64,000 nt of DNA from Ancylobacter dichloromethanicus. Its GTDB lineage: Bacteria > Pseudomonadota > Alphaproteobacteria > Rhizobiales > Xanthobacteraceae. How positions within the stretch are numbered: the first letter of the stretch is position 1; every line of letters starts with the position of its first letter. The notes under the pieces were generated by a model. It did no database searches and was not told where the DNA came from. It saw nothing but the letters and a program-made list of their open reading frames with translations. Positions 18,541 through 28,279 of this stretch are shown piece by piece. The position numbers and the translations under genes are program-made. The stretch covers positions 95,102-159,101 of the forward strand of contig NZ_JAHBGC010000046.1 of assembly GCF_018390645.1 (NCBI RefSeq), given 5' to 3'.

Positions 18541-20574
18541 TCAAATGTCCAGCAGTTCCTCGCGGGCGAAGGCGGCGCGCTCGGAGATGAAGGCGAAGCG
18601 GCTCTCCGGCTTGTTGCCCATCAGCCGCTCGACGATGTCGGCGGTCATGGCGCGCTCGGCCTCCTCGACGGTGACCCGCAGCAGGGTGCGCGACTTCCGG
18701 CTCATCGTGGTTTCCTTGAGCTGCGCCGGCATCATCTCGCCGAGGCCCTTGAAGCGGCCGATCTCCACCTTGCCGCGCGCGGAGAATTCCGTGCGCAGCA
18801 ACTCGTCGCGATGCGCCTCGTCGCGGGCATAGAGCGTCCTGGCGCCCTGGCTGATCCGGTAGAGCGGCGGCACGGCGAGGAACAGGTGGCCGTTCTCGAT
18901 CAGCCTAGGCATCTGCCGGTAGAAGAAGGTGACGAGCAGCGAGGCGATGTGGGCGCCGTCGACATCGGCGTCGGTCATGATGATCACCCGCTCATAGCGC
19001 AGGTCCTCGTCGCGGTACTGCGCCCCGGTGCCGGCGCCGAGCGCCTGCACGAGATCGCCGAGCTGCTGGTTCGCCGCCAGCTTGTCGCGGCCGGCGCTGG
19101 CGACGTTGAGGATTTTTCCGCGCAGCGGCAGCACCGCCTGGGTCTGGCGCTCGCGCGCCTGCTTGGCCGAGCCGCCGGCCGAATCGCCCTCGACGATGAA
19201 AAGTTCGGAGCCGGCCGCCGAATTGTTGGAGCAGTCGGCCAGCTTGCCGGGAAGACGCAGCTTGCGCACCGCGGTCTTGCGGGAGATTTCCTTCTCCTGC
19301 CGCCGCCGAAGCCTTTCCTCGGCCCGCTCCACCACCCAGTCCAGCAGGCGGTTGGCCTGCGTCGGGTTGCCGCCGAGCCAGTGGTCGAACGGGTCGCGCA
19401 GCGCCGCCTCGACGATGCGGGCGGCCTCGGCGGTGGCGAGCTTTTCCTTGGTCTGGCCCTGAAATTCCGGCTCGCGCACAAAAACCGAGAGCATGGCGAC
19501 GCAGCCGGCCATGATATCGTCGGCGGTGACGATGGCGGCGCGCTTGGCGCCGCCGGTGCGCTCGGCATGGTCGCGCAGGCCCTTCAGCAGCACCGCGCGC
19601 AGGCCGGTCTCGTGGGTGCCGCCCTCGGCGGTGGGGATGGTGTTGCAGTAGGAGGAGATGGCGCCGTCGGCATCGCCGAGCCACGCCACCGCCCATTCCG
19701 CCGAGCCATGGCCGCCGGGCCGGGTGGTCTTTCCGGAGAAGATGTCGGGATGGACCAGCGTGTGGCCCTCGATATCGGCGCCGAGATAGTCGCGCAGGCC
19801 GCCGGGAAAGCGGAACACCGCCTTTTCCGGGATGTCGGTGCCGGCCACCAGCGTGGCGTCGCAGCTCCAGCGGATTTCGACGCCGCCGAACAGATAGGCC
19901 TTGGAGCGGGCCATCTTGAACACGCGGGCCGGCTTGAAGCGGGCGCTCTCGCCGAAGATCTGCGGGTCGGGGTGGAAGCTCACCCGCGTGCCGCGCCGGT
20001 TGAGGATGCGCCCGACCTCCTGGATCGGGCCCTGCGGTTGCCCGCGCGAATAGGTCTGGCGGTAGAGCGTCTGCCCGCGCGCCACCTCGATCTCCAGCAC
20101 GTCGGACAGCGCGTTGACCACCGAGACGCCGACACCGTGCAGGCCGCCCGACGTCTCGTAGACCTTCGAATCGAACTTGCCGCCGGCATGCAGCGTGGTG
20201 AGGATGACCTCCAGCGCCGACTTGCCGGGATATTTCGGATGCTCCTCGATCGGGATGCCGCGCCCGTTGTCGGTGACGGTGAGGAAGCCGTCCTCGGTCA
20301 GCTCCACCTCGATGAAGCTGGCATGGCCGGCCACCGCCTCGTCCATCGCATTGTCCACCACTTCGGCGAACAGGTGGTGCAGCGCCTTCTCGTCGGTGCC
20401 GCCAATATACATGCCCGGCCGCCGTCGTACCGGCTCCAGCCCTTCCAGCACCTCGATGTCGGCGGCGGTATAGCCTGCCTCGCCGGGTGTGCCCTCGCGC
20501 AAGGCGGTGGGCCGCGCGGCGGCGCGCGGGCGCGGGGCGGGGACGGCGGCGAAGAGGTCGTCGGAATTCGACAT
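18541..20574 (-). CDS. parE: DNA topoisomerase IV subunit B
   Basis: ATPase subunit of topoisomerase IV, which separates daughter chromosomes. The protein is 677 aa, closer to ParE than GyrB, which is usually ~800 aa in this group. The GHKL ATPase domain (residues ~35-240) has VVDNAMDEA, TDNGRGIPIEEH, and HAGGKFDSKVYETSGGLHGVG. The TOPRIM domain has FIVEGDSAGGSA and MTDADVDGAHIASLL, with the DxD metal site. A 30-residue Ala/Pro/Arg-rich leader precedes the ATPase domain. A small helical-protein gene lies upstream on the same strand. Confidence 0.93.
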   Translation of the reverse strand: MSNSDDLFAAVPAPRPRAAARPTALREGTPGEAGYTAADIEVLEGLEPVRRRPGMYIGGTDEKALHHLFAEVVDNAMDEAVAGHASFIEVELTEDGFLTVTDNGRGIPIEEHPKYPGKSALEVILTTLHAGGKFDSKVYETSGGLHGVGVSVVNALSDVLEIEVARGQTLYRQTYSRGQPQGPIQEVGRILNRRGTRVSFHPDPQIFGESARFKPARVFKMARSKAYLFGGVEIRWSCDATLVAGTDIPEKAVFRFPGGLRDYLGADIEGHTLVHPDIFSGKTTRPGGHGSAEWAVAWLGDADGAISSYCNTIPTAEGGTHETGLRAVLLKGLRDHAERTGGAKRAAIVTADDIMAGCVAMLSVFVREPEFQGQTKEKLATAEAARIVEAALRDPFDHWLGGNPTQANRLLDWVVERAEERLRRRQEKEISRKTAVRKLRLPGKLADCSNNSAAGSELFIVEGDSAGGSAKQARERQTQAVLPLRGKILNVASAGRDKLAANQQLGDLVQALGAGTGAQYRDEDLRYERVIIMTDADVDGAHIASLLVTFFYRQMPRLIENGHLFLAVPPLYRISQGARTLYARDEAHRDELLRTEFSARGKVEIGRFKGLGEMMPAQLKETTMSRKSRTLLRVTVEEAERAMTADIVERLMGNKPESRFAFISERAAFAREELLDI

Positions 20575-20696
20575 GGGCGCGGGCAGTCTCGTCTTAGGGC
20601 AACCGATTCGGTCTCCATAGCACTATGGCAGGCATGGCGCGAAACCGGAACGCTCCGTGAACATGGCAGGCCGCGCGGGCGGGGACAGCTACAGGG

Positions 20697-20981
20697 TCAG
20701 CGCTTCAGCCGTCGCCGATTGGCCCGCACCTTGCGGCTGTAGAGGGCGACGATCTCGGGTCCGGCACGCTCGATATGGCCGGCCGCGGCCGCCGCGACGA
20801 GGTGCGCGTTGGCCTCGCCGAGCGCCAGCGCCTTCTCCGTCACCATGCGCACCGCCTCCACCCCGGCGGCGGCATCGCCCCGGGCGAGGCGGCTCATGCG
20901 TTCGGCCATCACGATCTGCATGTCCATGCCGAGGCGCGCCAGCTGCATGCCGGTCTCGAACCAGGAAAGGGGATCGGTCAT
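20697..20981 (-). CDS. Small helical phasin-like protein of unknown function
   Basis: A 94-aa protein that I recognise only as a type: MTDPLSWFETGMQLARLGMDM at the start, then long amphipathic helices rich in Ala, Met and Glu (IVMAERMSRLARG, AVRMVTEKALALGEANAHLV) and a basic end (SRKVRANRRRLKR). The pattern resembles short phasin-family or phasin-like proteins of rhizobia. A PHA synthase is encoded 1.6 kb away, which makes a granule-surface role conceivable but unproven. The ATG at 20981 is preferred because the open frame farther upstream enters argC on the other strand. parE follows on the same strand after 122 bp. Confidence 0.6.
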   Translation of the reverse strand: MTDPLSWFETGMQLARLGMDMQIVMAERMSRLARGDAAAGVEAVRMVTEKALALGEANAHLVAAAAAGHIERAGPEIVALYSRKVRANRRRLKR

Positions 20982-21182
20982 CGGGAGGACTCCGTGCGCC
21001 GTGAAGATGGGCCGGACGAGAAGCGGCGGCCGGCGCTTTCGGTTCCGCCAGCCCGCGCGCAGCCGCCATGCGCGGGACGAGGACCCTCCCGTCTTTCGCC
21101 GGACATGCGAAAGGTGTAATGGCGCAAATCCACGCGCGCCTTTCCCAAGCAAGGCGGCGCGCCAGCAGGAGAGGTCGCCACC

Positions 21183-22238
21183 ATGACGGACAGCAAGGCG
21201 CGGATCGCCATCCTCGGGGCTTCGGGCTATACCGGCTCGGAACTGCTGCGCCTGCTGCTGCGCCATCCGCGGGTCGAGATCGTCGCCCTCACCGCCGACC
21301 GCAAGGCGGGGCAGGCGGTGGCCGATGTTTTCCCGCAATTCGCGCCGTTCAAATTGCCGAACCTCATCACCATCGAGCAGGTGGCATGGAAGGACGTGGA
21401 CCTCGTCTTCTGTGCCCTGCCGCACGGCACCACGCAACTCGTCATCAAGAACGTGTTCGAGACCGCGCCGCATGTGAAGGTGGTCGACCTCTCCGCCGAC
21501 TTCCGGCTGCGCGACGATGGCGCCTATGAGCGCTGGTACGGCCATCCGCACCAGGCGCTGGAGCTGCAGCAGGAAGCCGTCTACGGCGTTGTCGAGCTGT
21601 ATCGCGACGACATCCGCAAGGCGCGGCTGGTCGCCAATCCCGGCTGCTACACCACCACCGCCATCCTGCCGGTGGTGCCGCTGATCGAGGCCGGCGCCAT
21701 CGAGCCCGAGCACATCGTCATCGACGCCAAGAGCGGCGTCACCGGGGCGGGACGTTCGGCGAAGGAGAACCTGCTGTTCACCGAGGTGACCGACGGCATG
21801 CACGCCTATGGCGTCGGCGGCCACCGCCACATGGCCGAATTGGACCAGGAATTCTCCAAGGCCGCCGGGCGCATGATCGCGCCCAGCTTCACCCCGCATC
21901 TGGTACCGATGAGCCGCGGCATCTACGCCACCATCTACCTGAAGACCGGCGCCGGCGTCGGGGCGGAAGGGGTGCACCGCGTGCTCGCGGACTTCTATCA
22001 TGGCGAGCCCTTCGTGCACGTGCTGCCGCTCGGCCAGGTGCCGCAGTCGCGCTTCGTCAAGGGCTCCAACATGGCCTTCATCGGCGTGATCAAGGACCGC
22101 GCGCCGGACCGGGTGATCGTGATCTCGACCACCGACAATTTGGTGAAGGGCGCTTCCGGCCAGGCGGTGCAGAACATGAACCTCGTGCTCGGCTATCCCG
22201 AGACGACGGGGCTGGAGCAGATCGCGCTGTTCCCGTGA
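21183..22238 (+). CDS. argC: N-acetyl-gamma-glutamyl-phosphate reductase
   Basis: NADPH-dependent reductase of arginine biosynthesis, converting N-acetylglutamyl phosphate to the semialdehyde in the cytosol. The protein is 351 aa, the long proteobacterial form. The Rossmann motif is ILGASGYTGSELLRLL (residues ~8-23), catalytic C155 is in NPGCYTTTAIL, and GVTGAGRSAKE and HRHMAELDQEF, typical of ArgC, follow. The ATG at 21183 has GGAGAGGTCGCC upstream. It is divergent from the small helical protein and converges on the DUF1311/phaC pair. Confidence 0.96.
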   Translation: MTDSKARIAILGASGYTGSELLRLLLRHPRVEIVALTADRKAGQAVADVFPQFAPFKLPNLITIEQVAWKDVDLVFCALPHGTTQLVIKNVFETAPHVKVVDLSADFRLRDDGAYERWYGHPHQALELQQEAVYGVVELYRDDIRKARLVANPGCYTTTAILPVVPLIEAGAIEPEHIVIDAKSGVTGAGRSAKENLLFTEVTDGMHAYGVGGHRHMAELDQEFSKAAGRMIAPSFTPHLVPMSRGIYATIYLKTGAGVGAEGVHRVLADFYHGEPFVHVLPLGQVPQSRFVKGSNMAFIGVIKDRAPDRVIVISTTDNLVKGASGQAVQNMNLVLGYPETTGLEQIALFP

Positions 22239-22250
22239 GGGGAGCGCGCG

Positions 22251-22607
22251 CTACCGGGGCGGCATCGACTTGAGGAAGTCGGCGATCTGCCCTTTCAGCG
22301 TCGCGATGCGCTGGCGGTAGAGCGCCGTCAGGCAAGCGGTATCCCCGCCGCATTTGCCGCGCGCCTCGAGGAAGGCGCGGGCATCGTCCTGCCGGACCCC
22401 GTTCGCGCCCATGAGCAGCGGGATGCGGCTATAGGCGTACCACAGCCCGCCCATCTCGCTGTCGAGCGCGGAAAGCTCCGGATCGGCGCACACCGCCCGC
22501 TCGTCCGGGGACTGCGCCCGGGCGCAGTCGAAGCTCGCGGCCTGCAAGGGCGCCGCCGCGGCGGACGCCAGCAGCAGGGCGAGAGGGATGGCGTGGCGCG
22601 CCCTCAC
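22251..22607 (-). CDS. DUF1311/LprI-like small secreted protein, overlapping phaC
   Basis: A 118-aa protein. Residues 1-25 are a signal peptide (short basic VRARH start, then [18 protein letters not shown]). The mature part begins [27 protein letters not shown], the CxxA...xxxxIC-like signature of the DUF1311/LprI family; four cysteines (FDC, AVC, GKC, TAC) could form two disulfides. Some LprI-like proteins bind lysozyme, but function here is not known. The GTG at 22607 overlaps the phaC stop (GTGA), so the gene is translationally coupled to the PHA synthase, an unexpected partner for an exported protein. Confidence 0.75.
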   Translation of the reverse strand: MRARHAIPLALLLASAAAAPLQAASFDCARAQSPDERAVCADPELSALDSEMGGLWYAYSRIPLLMGANGVRQDDARAFLEARGKCGGDTACLTALYRQRIATLKGQIADFLKSMPPR

Positions 22608-25042
22608 GACTTCACCTTCACATAGCTGCCCGGGGCGTCCTCGATCGGCTTGTACAGGCCGGCGCCGGGGATGCGGCGGGCGGCGGGCACGTGCCTGCCG
22701 TCCTGCGCCTCGATCCAGCCGCGCCAGTCCGGCCACCATGAGCCGGGGTGCATCTCGGCTTTGGCGATCCAGTCTTCCAGCTTCCCCGCCGGCGGGCCGC
22801 CGGTCCAGTACTGGTACTTGCCGCGCGCGGGCGGGTTGATGACGCCGGCGATGTGGCCGGAGCCGGCCAGCACGAAGCGGCCCGGATTGCCGAACATCTG
22901 CAGGCCGAGGAAGACGGATGCCGCCGGGGCGATGTGGTCCTCGCGCGTCGCCACGCTGTACATCGGCAGGTCGATGGTCTTGAGGTCGAGCGTCTCGCCG
23001 GCCAGCATCAGGCTGCCCTGCGCCAGCTTGTTGTCGAGGTAGCAATTGCGCAGGTAGAACGAGTGGTTCGCCGCCGGCAGCCGGGTCGAATCCGAGTTCC
23101 AGTAGAGAATGTCGAACGGGAAGGGCGCCTGTCCCTTCAGGTAGTTGTTCACCACATAGGGCCAGATCAGGTCGTTGGCGCGCAGCATATTGAAGGCGTT
23201 GGCCATCTGCCGGCCTTCCATGAAGCCGGATTCCAGCATCTTGCGCTCAAGGCTGGCGACCTGCTCCTCGTCGATGAACACCTTGAGGTCGCCGGCGAAG
23301 GTGAAGTCGACCTGGGTGGTGAGGAAGGTGGCGCTGGCGAGGCCCGGCTTGCGCCCCCTGGCGGCCAGCCAGGCCAGCGTCATCGCCAGCATGGTGCCGC
23401 CGACGCAATAGCCGACCGCGTGGAAATCCCTGGTGCCGGCCGCCTTCTTCGCCACCTCGAAGGCGGTGAGCACGCCGTCCTTCATGTAGTCTTCGAAGCC
23501 CTTGCCGGCGAGTTCCGGGCCGGGATTGACCCAGGACACCATGAACACGGTGAGCCCGTTGGCGACCGCCCAGCGCACGAAGGATTTCTCCGCCGTGAGG
23601 TCGAGCACGTAGAACTTGTTGATCCAGGGCGGGATGATCACCACCGGCGTCGCCAGCACGGTCTCGGTCTGCGGCGCGTACTGGATGAGCTGCATCAGCT
23701 CGTTCTGGAAGATCACCTTGCCCGGAGTCGTCGCCAGGTTTTCGCCGACGCGGAACTTCGAATCGTCGGTCTGGCGGATCTTCAGGTCGCCGCCGCCGGC
23801 CTCGATGTCCTCGGCCAGCATCTTCATGCCGCGCACGAGATTTTCGCCATTGGAGGCCAGCGTGGTGCGCAGCAGTTCCGGATTGGTCAGCACGAAGTTG
23901 GAGGGCGAGACCGCGCTGGCGATCTGGCGCACATAGAACTCGGCCTTGTGCTTGGTGCGGGGGTCGATCTCGGCCTCGCCGACCATGTCCTCGGCCCAGT
24001 TGGCGGTGAGCAGATAGGCCTGCTTGAGCGCGTCGAAGAACGGGTTGGTGTTCCATTCCGCGTCGGCGAAACGGGCGTCGCGCGCGGTCGGCTCCACCAC
24101 CGGCCGGGTCTTCTCGCCTCCGAGCTTCTTCAGCGCCGAGGACCACAGGTCGAGATAGCCACCGATCAGGCGCGACTGCGCCTCCAATGTGCGCTGCGGG
24201 TCGGAGAGCCAGTATTCGGCGACATTGCCGATGGTCTTGGCGACGTCGGCGAGGTCCTCGGCCACCTCGTTCTTGATGCGGCCATCCTCGCGCGGGCGCA
24301 GATAGGCGGCCATGGCGCGCCCGCCTTCCTCCATCATCCGGGCGAGATTGGCCGCGAAAACTTCGAGGTCGATCGGGCTCGCGGCGGCGCGCGCGGCCTC
24401 GGCCGGCGTCGTCTCGTGGGCGGAGGCCGCCGCGGGGGCAGGTGCCGCCGTCGGCGCGGGCCGGGCGTCGATTCGCGCCTCGGCGGTGCGGGCCGGCGTG
24501 GCGGCGGGCGCCGCCGCACGCGCGGGTTTGGCCGGAGCGGGCTTGGTTGCGGCCACAGGCTTCGGCGCAGGAAGAGGCCCGGCGGCGGCCACGGGGATCG
24601 TGGCCGTCGGCCGCCTGCGGGGCGTCGTCCCGCCCGGCGCGGCCGGTGCCGCCATCGTTTTCGTCGGCTCTGCCGCCGCCACAGCGGGCGGGGAGACCCT
24701 GGCCGAGGCGGCCTTGGTGCCGGCCGCCTTTGCGGCGGGGCGGGCCGGCGCAGGCTTTGCCGCTGGCTTGCTCCTTGCGGGCTTGGCCGCCGCTGGCTTA
24801 ACCGAGACCGGCTTCCCGGCTGGCTTGGCCCCGGCGGCTCTCGCCACCGCTGGCTTTTCTACCGCTGGCTTGGCCGCCCGGCTCGCTGACGTGACCTTCT
24901 TCGCCGTGGCAGGCTTGGCCGGATCGGCGGAGGGAGGCGAATCCGTCCCCGACCGTGGCCTGGAGGAGGGTGCCGGTATCGTGCTGCTGCGTCGGTTGCT
25001 CAACGCTTGTCCCCGCGGGTAGGTGCGTTCATAGGTGGCCAT
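22604..25042 (-). CDS. phaC: Class I poly(3-hydroxyalkanoate) synthase with long Lys/Ala/Pro-rich N-terminus
   Basis: Polymerises (R)-3-hydroxyacyl-CoA into PHA on cytoplasmic granules. The protein is 812 aa, against ~590 for typical class I synthases. From about residue 222 ([21 protein letters not shown]) onward it is a normal PhaC with PHA_synth N-domain and alpha/beta-hydrolase core. The lipase-like box is GYCVGGT with catalytic C546, and [12 protein letters not shown] supplies the late histidine. Residues ~20-220 are low complexity, built of KPA, AAKPA and ARPA repeats like histone H1 or AlgP, so strongly basic and probably disordered. The ATG at 25042 fits the open frame and lies 79 bp from the divergent lipoprotein start; internal starts cannot be excluded. 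DUF1311 overlaps its stop. Confidence 0.93.
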   Translation of the reverse strand: MATYERTYPRGQALSNRRSSTIPAPSSRPRSGTDSPPSADPAKPATAKKVTSASRAAKPAVEKPAVARAAGAKPAGKPVSVKPAAAKPARSKPAAKPAPARPAAKAAGTKAASARVSPPAVAAAEPTKTMAAPAAPGGTTPRRRPTATIPVAAAGPLPAPKPVAATKPAPAKPARAAAPAATPARTAEARIDARPAPTAAPAPAAASAHETTPAEAARAAASPIDLEVFAANLARMMEEGGRAMAAYLRPREDGRIKNEVAEDLADVAKTIGNVAEYWLSDPQRTLEAQSRLIGGYLDLWSSALKKLGGEKTRPVVEPTARDARFADAEWNTNPFFDALKQAYLLTANWAEDMVGEAEIDPRTKHKAEFYVRQIASAVSPSNFVLTNPELLRTTLASNGENLVRGMKMLAEDIEAGGGDLKIRQTDDSKFRVGENLATTPGKVIFQNELMQLIQYAPQTETVLATPVVIIPPWINKFYVLDLTAEKSFVRWAVANGLTVFMVSWVNPGPELAGKGFEDYMKDGVLTAFEVAKKAAGTRDFHAVGYCVGGTMLAMTLAWLAARGRKPGLASATFLTTQVDFTFAGDLKVFIDEEQVASLERKMLESGFMEGRQMANAFNMLRANDLIWPYVVNNYLKGQAPFPFDILYWNSDSTRLPAANHSFYLRNCYLDNKLAQGSLMLAGETLDLKTIDLPMYSVATREDHIAPAASVFLGLQMFGNPGRFVLAGSGHIAGVINPPARGKYQYWTGGPPAGKLEDWIAKAEMHPGSWWPDWRGWIEAQDGRHVPAARRIPGAGLYKPIEDAPGSYVKVKS

Positions 25043-25121
25043 AATAGACGCGCCATGCGGTGCTAGCGAGTGCGGAACGGGACGGAGACGTGCGACCTAT
25101 GCACGGGGGGAGGCCGGTACT

Positions 25122-25550
25122 TTGAATCAGGGGGAAACCAGGCAATGCGGCGCGGCCGACCGGCGCCTGCGGGTACTTGCCTGCGTCGGCATGGCCGGCA
25201 TGCTGCTGGCCGGCTGCGCCTCGGCGGGTGGAACGTCGGATCTGATCAGCGGCGCGGCGGTGGAGTCGTCTGCTCCGGAGGCGGGCGCGGTCGAATCGGC
25301 CGCGCTCCCGGTCGCCGCCGAAACGCCGGCCTCGGCCACCGCGGGCAATGGCCTGTCGCGCGCCGCGCCGGCGCCGAAGGGCCGCGAGAAGACGCCGGAA
25401 CCGGAGTATCCCACCTTCGGTGCCCCGGCGCAGATCGGTGACCGCCCGGTCATGACCAAGGAGCAGACCGAGGCGATGCAGAAGAACCTCGAAGGTCTGG
25501 CGCAGCAGCGCGAAAACCAAATGCTGCGCGCCATCGAGGCGGACCAGTAG
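25122..25550 (+). CDS. Small lipoprotein of unknown function
   Basis: A 142-aa protein not recognised as a named family. A basic n-region (DRRLRVLAC) and hydrophobic stretch VGMAGMLLAGC form a lipobox (L-A-G-C), so it is probably lipidated and anchored in the envelope. The middle is Ala/Glu/Pro-rich and likely flexible; the C-terminus (MTKEQTEAMQKNLEGLAQQREN) is a predicted helix. The start is taken as TTG 25122 because a GGGGGGAGG ribosome site lies 8 bases upstream and the lipoprotein signal then has a normal length; an open frame from 25035 is less likely. Divergent from phaC across 79 bp. Confidence 0.72.
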   Translation: MNQGETRQCGAADRRLRVLACVGMAGMLLAGCASAGGTSDLISGAAVESSAPEAGAVESAALPVAAETPASATAGNGLSRAAPAPKGREKTPEPEYPTFGAPAQIGDRPVMTKEQTEAMQKNLEGLAQQRENQMLRAIEADQ

Positions 25551-25671
25551 CCACCGACCATTCTTCCGCCCCTTTGCGCTGACATCGGTCGCTGTGCGGG
25601 CGCGCGAACGGTGATATGAAGCGCGTGTGACGCCGCCGCCGGGGAACGGGGTGGCCTGGAGCTTGAGACCC

Positions 25672-26889
25672 ATGACCGATTTTCATCGTATCCGCCGGCT
25701 GCCGCCCTATGTGTTCGAACAGGTCAACCGCGTGAAGGCTACCGCCCGCAATGGCGGCGCCGACATCGTCGACCTCGGCATGGGCAACCCGGATCTCGAT
25801 GCCCCGGCCCATGTGGTCGAGAAACTCAAGGACACTATCGGCCGCCCGCGCACCAACCGCTATTCGGCCTCCAAGGGCATTCCCGGCCTGCGCCGCGCGC
25901 AGGCGGCCTATTATGAGCGCCGCTTCGGCGTGAAGCTGAACCCCGACACCCAGGTGGTGGCGACGCTGGGTTCGAAGGAAGGCTTCGCCAACATGGCGCA
26001 GGCGATCACCGCCCCGGGCGACGTGATCCTGGTGCCCAATCCCAGCTACCCGATCCATGCCTTCGGCTTTCTGATGGCCGGGGCGGCGATCCGCTCGGTG
26101 CCCTGCGAACCGGGGCCGGAGTTCTTCCACGCGCTGGAGCGGGCGGTGGCGCATTCGATTCCCTCGCCGCTGGCGCTGGTGCTTTGCTACCCGTCCAACC
26201 CGACGGCGCAGGTCGCCGACCTCGATTTCTACCGCGACGTGGTCGCCTTCGCGAAGAAGCACGACCTCATCGTGCTGTCCGACCTCGCCTATTCCGAGGT
26301 CTATTTCGACGACAACCCGCCGCCCTCGGTGCTGCAGGTGCCGGGCGCGATGGACGTGACGGTGGAGTTCACCTCCATGTCGAAGACCTTCTCCATGGCC
26401 GGCTGGCGCATGGGCTTCGCGGTCGGCAATGACCGCCTCATCGCCGCGCTGGCGCGGGTGAAGTCCTATCTCGACTATGGCGCCTACACGCCGATCCAGG
26501 TGGCGGCCACCGCGGCTCTGAACGGCCCGCAGGACTGCATCGCCGAGATGCGCAGCGTCTACAGGAAACGCCGCGACGTGCTGGTGGACAGCTTCGGCAA
26601 GGCCGGCTGGGAGATTCCCGTCCCCACCGCCTCGATGTTCGCCTGGGCGCCGATCCCGGAAAAATTCCGCCATCTGGGCAGCCTCGAATTCTCCAAGCTG
26701 CTGATCGAGAAGGCGGATGTCGCGGTCGCCCCCGGCGTCGGCTTCGGCGAGCATGGCGACGATTATGTGCGTATCGCCCTTGTGGAGAACGAGCAGCGCA
26801 TCCGCCAGGCGGCGCGCGGCGTCCGCCGCTTCCTTGAAACCGGCGCGGAAACATTGCACAACGTCGTCCCTCTCGCCGCGGCGCGCTGA
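25672..26889 (+). CDS. PLP-dependent class I/II aminotransferase, AlaC/LL-DAP aminotransferase-like
   Basis: A 405-aa fold-type I aminotransferase. Motifs are DLGMGNPDLDAP near residue 35, RYSASKGIPGLRRA (residues ~63-76), CYPSNPTAQVA near residue 182, the PLP lysine K238 in SMSKTFSMAGWRMGF, and a C-terminal YVRIALVENEQRIRQA. The closest known relatives are AlaC (glutamate-pyruvate transaminase) and related aspartate-family enzymes; the exact amino donor cannot be read from sequence. It sits 57 bp upstream of hom, a conserved pairing in Hyphomicrobiales that favours a role in aspartate-family amino acid metabolism. ATG 25672 gives the family N-terminus MTDFHRIRRLPPYVF. Confidence 0.9.
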   Translation: MTDFHRIRRLPPYVFEQVNRVKATARNGGADIVDLGMGNPDLDAPAHVVEKLKDTIGRPRTNRYSASKGIPGLRRAQAAYYERRFGVKLNPDTQVVATLGSKEGFANMAQAITAPGDVILVPNPSYPIHAFGFLMAGAAIRSVPCEPGPEFFHALERAVAHSIPSPLALVLCYPSNPTAQVADLDFYRDVVAFAKKHDLIVLSDLAYSEVYFDDNPPPSVLQVPGAMDVTVEFTSMSKTFSMAGWRMGFAVGNDRLIAALARVKSYLDYGAYTPIQVAATAALNGPQDCIAEMRSVYRKRRDVLVDSFGKAGWEIPVPTASMFAWAPIPEKFRHLGSLEFSKLLIEKADVAVAPGVGFGEHGDDYVRIALVENEQRIRQAARGVRRFLETGAETLHNVVPLAAAR

Positions 26890-26946
26890 CACCCGGTCCT
26901 TTCGGGTGGCGCCGCATTCGGAACGATTGTTGAGTTCGGACACATA

Positions 26947-28266
26947 ATGGCGCCGCCGCTGAAAATTGGCATCGCCGGCCTCGGTACGGTCGGCGCGGGT
27001 GTGGTGCGCATGCTGGCCCGCCGCGCGGACGCGATTTCCGCGCGGGTCGGGCGGCCGGTCGAGGTGGTCGCCGTCAGCGCCCGCAACCGTGCGCGCGATC
27101 GCGAGTGCGATCTTTCCGGCATGCGCTGGTACGACGACGCGGTCGAACTGGCCCGCGATCCCGACATCGACGTGTTCGTCGAATTGATCGGCGGCCCCGA
27201 CGGCATTGCCAAGGCGGCGGTCGAGGCCGCCATCGCGGCCGGCCATTCCGTCGCCACCGCCAACAAGGCGCTGCTCGCCCATCACGGCGTTGAGCTGGCC
27301 GCCGCTGCCGAGGCCGCGGGTGTCGCCCTCCATTTCGAGGCGGCGGTCGCTGGCGGCATTCCGGTGATCAAGACCCTGCGCGAGGCGCTGCTCGGCAACG
27401 AGATCGCCCGCGTTTCCGGCATTCTCAACGGCACTTGCAACTACATCCTCACCCGGATGCAGGAGGAGGGGCTGTCCTTCGACACCTGCCTCGACCAGGC
27501 GCAGAAGCTCGGCTACGCCGAGGCCGACCCGACCTTCGACGTCGACGGCTTCGACACCGCCCACAAGCTGGCGCTGCTCGCCGCGCTGGCCTTCGGCGTC
27601 AAGCCGGACCCGGAGGCGATCCATGTCGAGGGCATCCGCTCGATCACGCTGGCCGACATCGAGGCGGCGGACGAGCTCGGCTACCGCATCAAGCTGCTCG
27701 GCGTCGCCGCCCGTATCGGCGGTCAGGTCGAGCTGCGGGTGCACCCGACCATGGTGCCGAAACATTGGCCGATCGCGCAGGTCTCCGGCGTTACCAACGC
27801 GGTGGCGATCGACGGCGACGCGGTGGCGCTGACCCTTGTCGGCCCGGGCGCCGGTGGCGACGCCACCGCGTCCGCCGTGGTCGCGGATCTCTGCGATGTC
27901 GCTGCCGGCAGGGGTGGCGCGCCATTAGGCTGGCGGGCCGCGAGCCTGCAGCCGGCCGAGAAGGCCGCCATCCGCCGTCACGAGGGCGGGTACTATATCC
28001 GCCTCGCGGCGGTCGACCGGCCCGGAACGGCGGCAGCTATTGCCCGCCATATGGCCGAGCAGAACATCTCGCTCGAGTCCATCATGCAGCACCGTCGCGG
28101 CCGGCCTCATGGCGGCGAGCGCGCGGAAAGCGCGGAGGACCCGGCACCGGTGGTGCTGGTCACCTACGCCACCAATGAGGACGCGGTGCGCCGCGCGATC
28201 GACGCCATTGAGATCGACGGTGTCATCGCCCTGCCGCCGCAGGTGATACGGATCGAGAAGGACTGA
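26947..28266 (+). CDS. hom: Homoserine dehydrogenase
   Basis: Reduces aspartate semialdehyde to homoserine, the branch point to threonine and methionine. The protein is 439 aa, the long form. The N-terminal NAD(P) domain has GIAGLGTVGAGVVRML (residues ~7-22); the catalytic domain has GILNGTCNYILTRMQEEG and YAEADPTFDVDGFDTAHKLALL. The last ~85 residues form an ACT domain (YYIRLAAVDRPGTAAAIARHM), which usually binds threonine for feedback inhibition. glpX starts 13 bases after the stop, so the two are probably co-transcribed with the upstream aminotransferase. Confidence 0.96.
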   Translation: MAPPLKIGIAGLGTVGAGVVRMLARRADAISARVGRPVEVVAVSARNRARDRECDLSGMRWYDDAVELARDPDIDVFVELIGGPDGIAKAAVEAAIAAGHSVATANKALLAHHGVELAAAAEAAGVALHFEAAVAGGIPVIKTLREALLGNEIARVSGILNGTCNYILTRMQEEGLSFDTCLDQAQKLGYAEADPTFDVDGFDTAHKLALLAALAFGVKPDPEAIHVEGIRSITLADIEAADELGYRIKLLGVAARIGGQVELRVHPTMVPKHWPIAQVSGVTNAVAIDGDAVALTLVGPGAGGDATASAVVADLCDVAAGRGGAPLGWRAASLQPAEKAAIRRHEGGYYIRLAAVDRPGTAAAIARHMAEQNISLESIMQHRRGRPHGGERAESAEDPAPVVLVTYATNEDAVRRAIDAIEIDGVIALPPQVIRIEKD

Positions 28267-28279
28267 GGGGCTGGGGACG

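Noticed and set aside
22608..23045. Upstream extension of the DUF1311 frame
   Set aside because: It runs inside phaC in another frame; the signal peptide starts at the GTG that overlaps the phaC stop.
24312..25022. Ala/Gly-rich frame on the plus strand opposite the PhaC extension
   Set aside because: It mirrors the low-complexity KPA repeats of PhaC and has no ribosome site or family match; the minus-strand frame is continuous with the synthase.
25450..27765. 771-codon antisense frame opposite the aminotransferase and hom
   Set aside because: Opposes two clearly coding genes and shows only codon-shadow composition.
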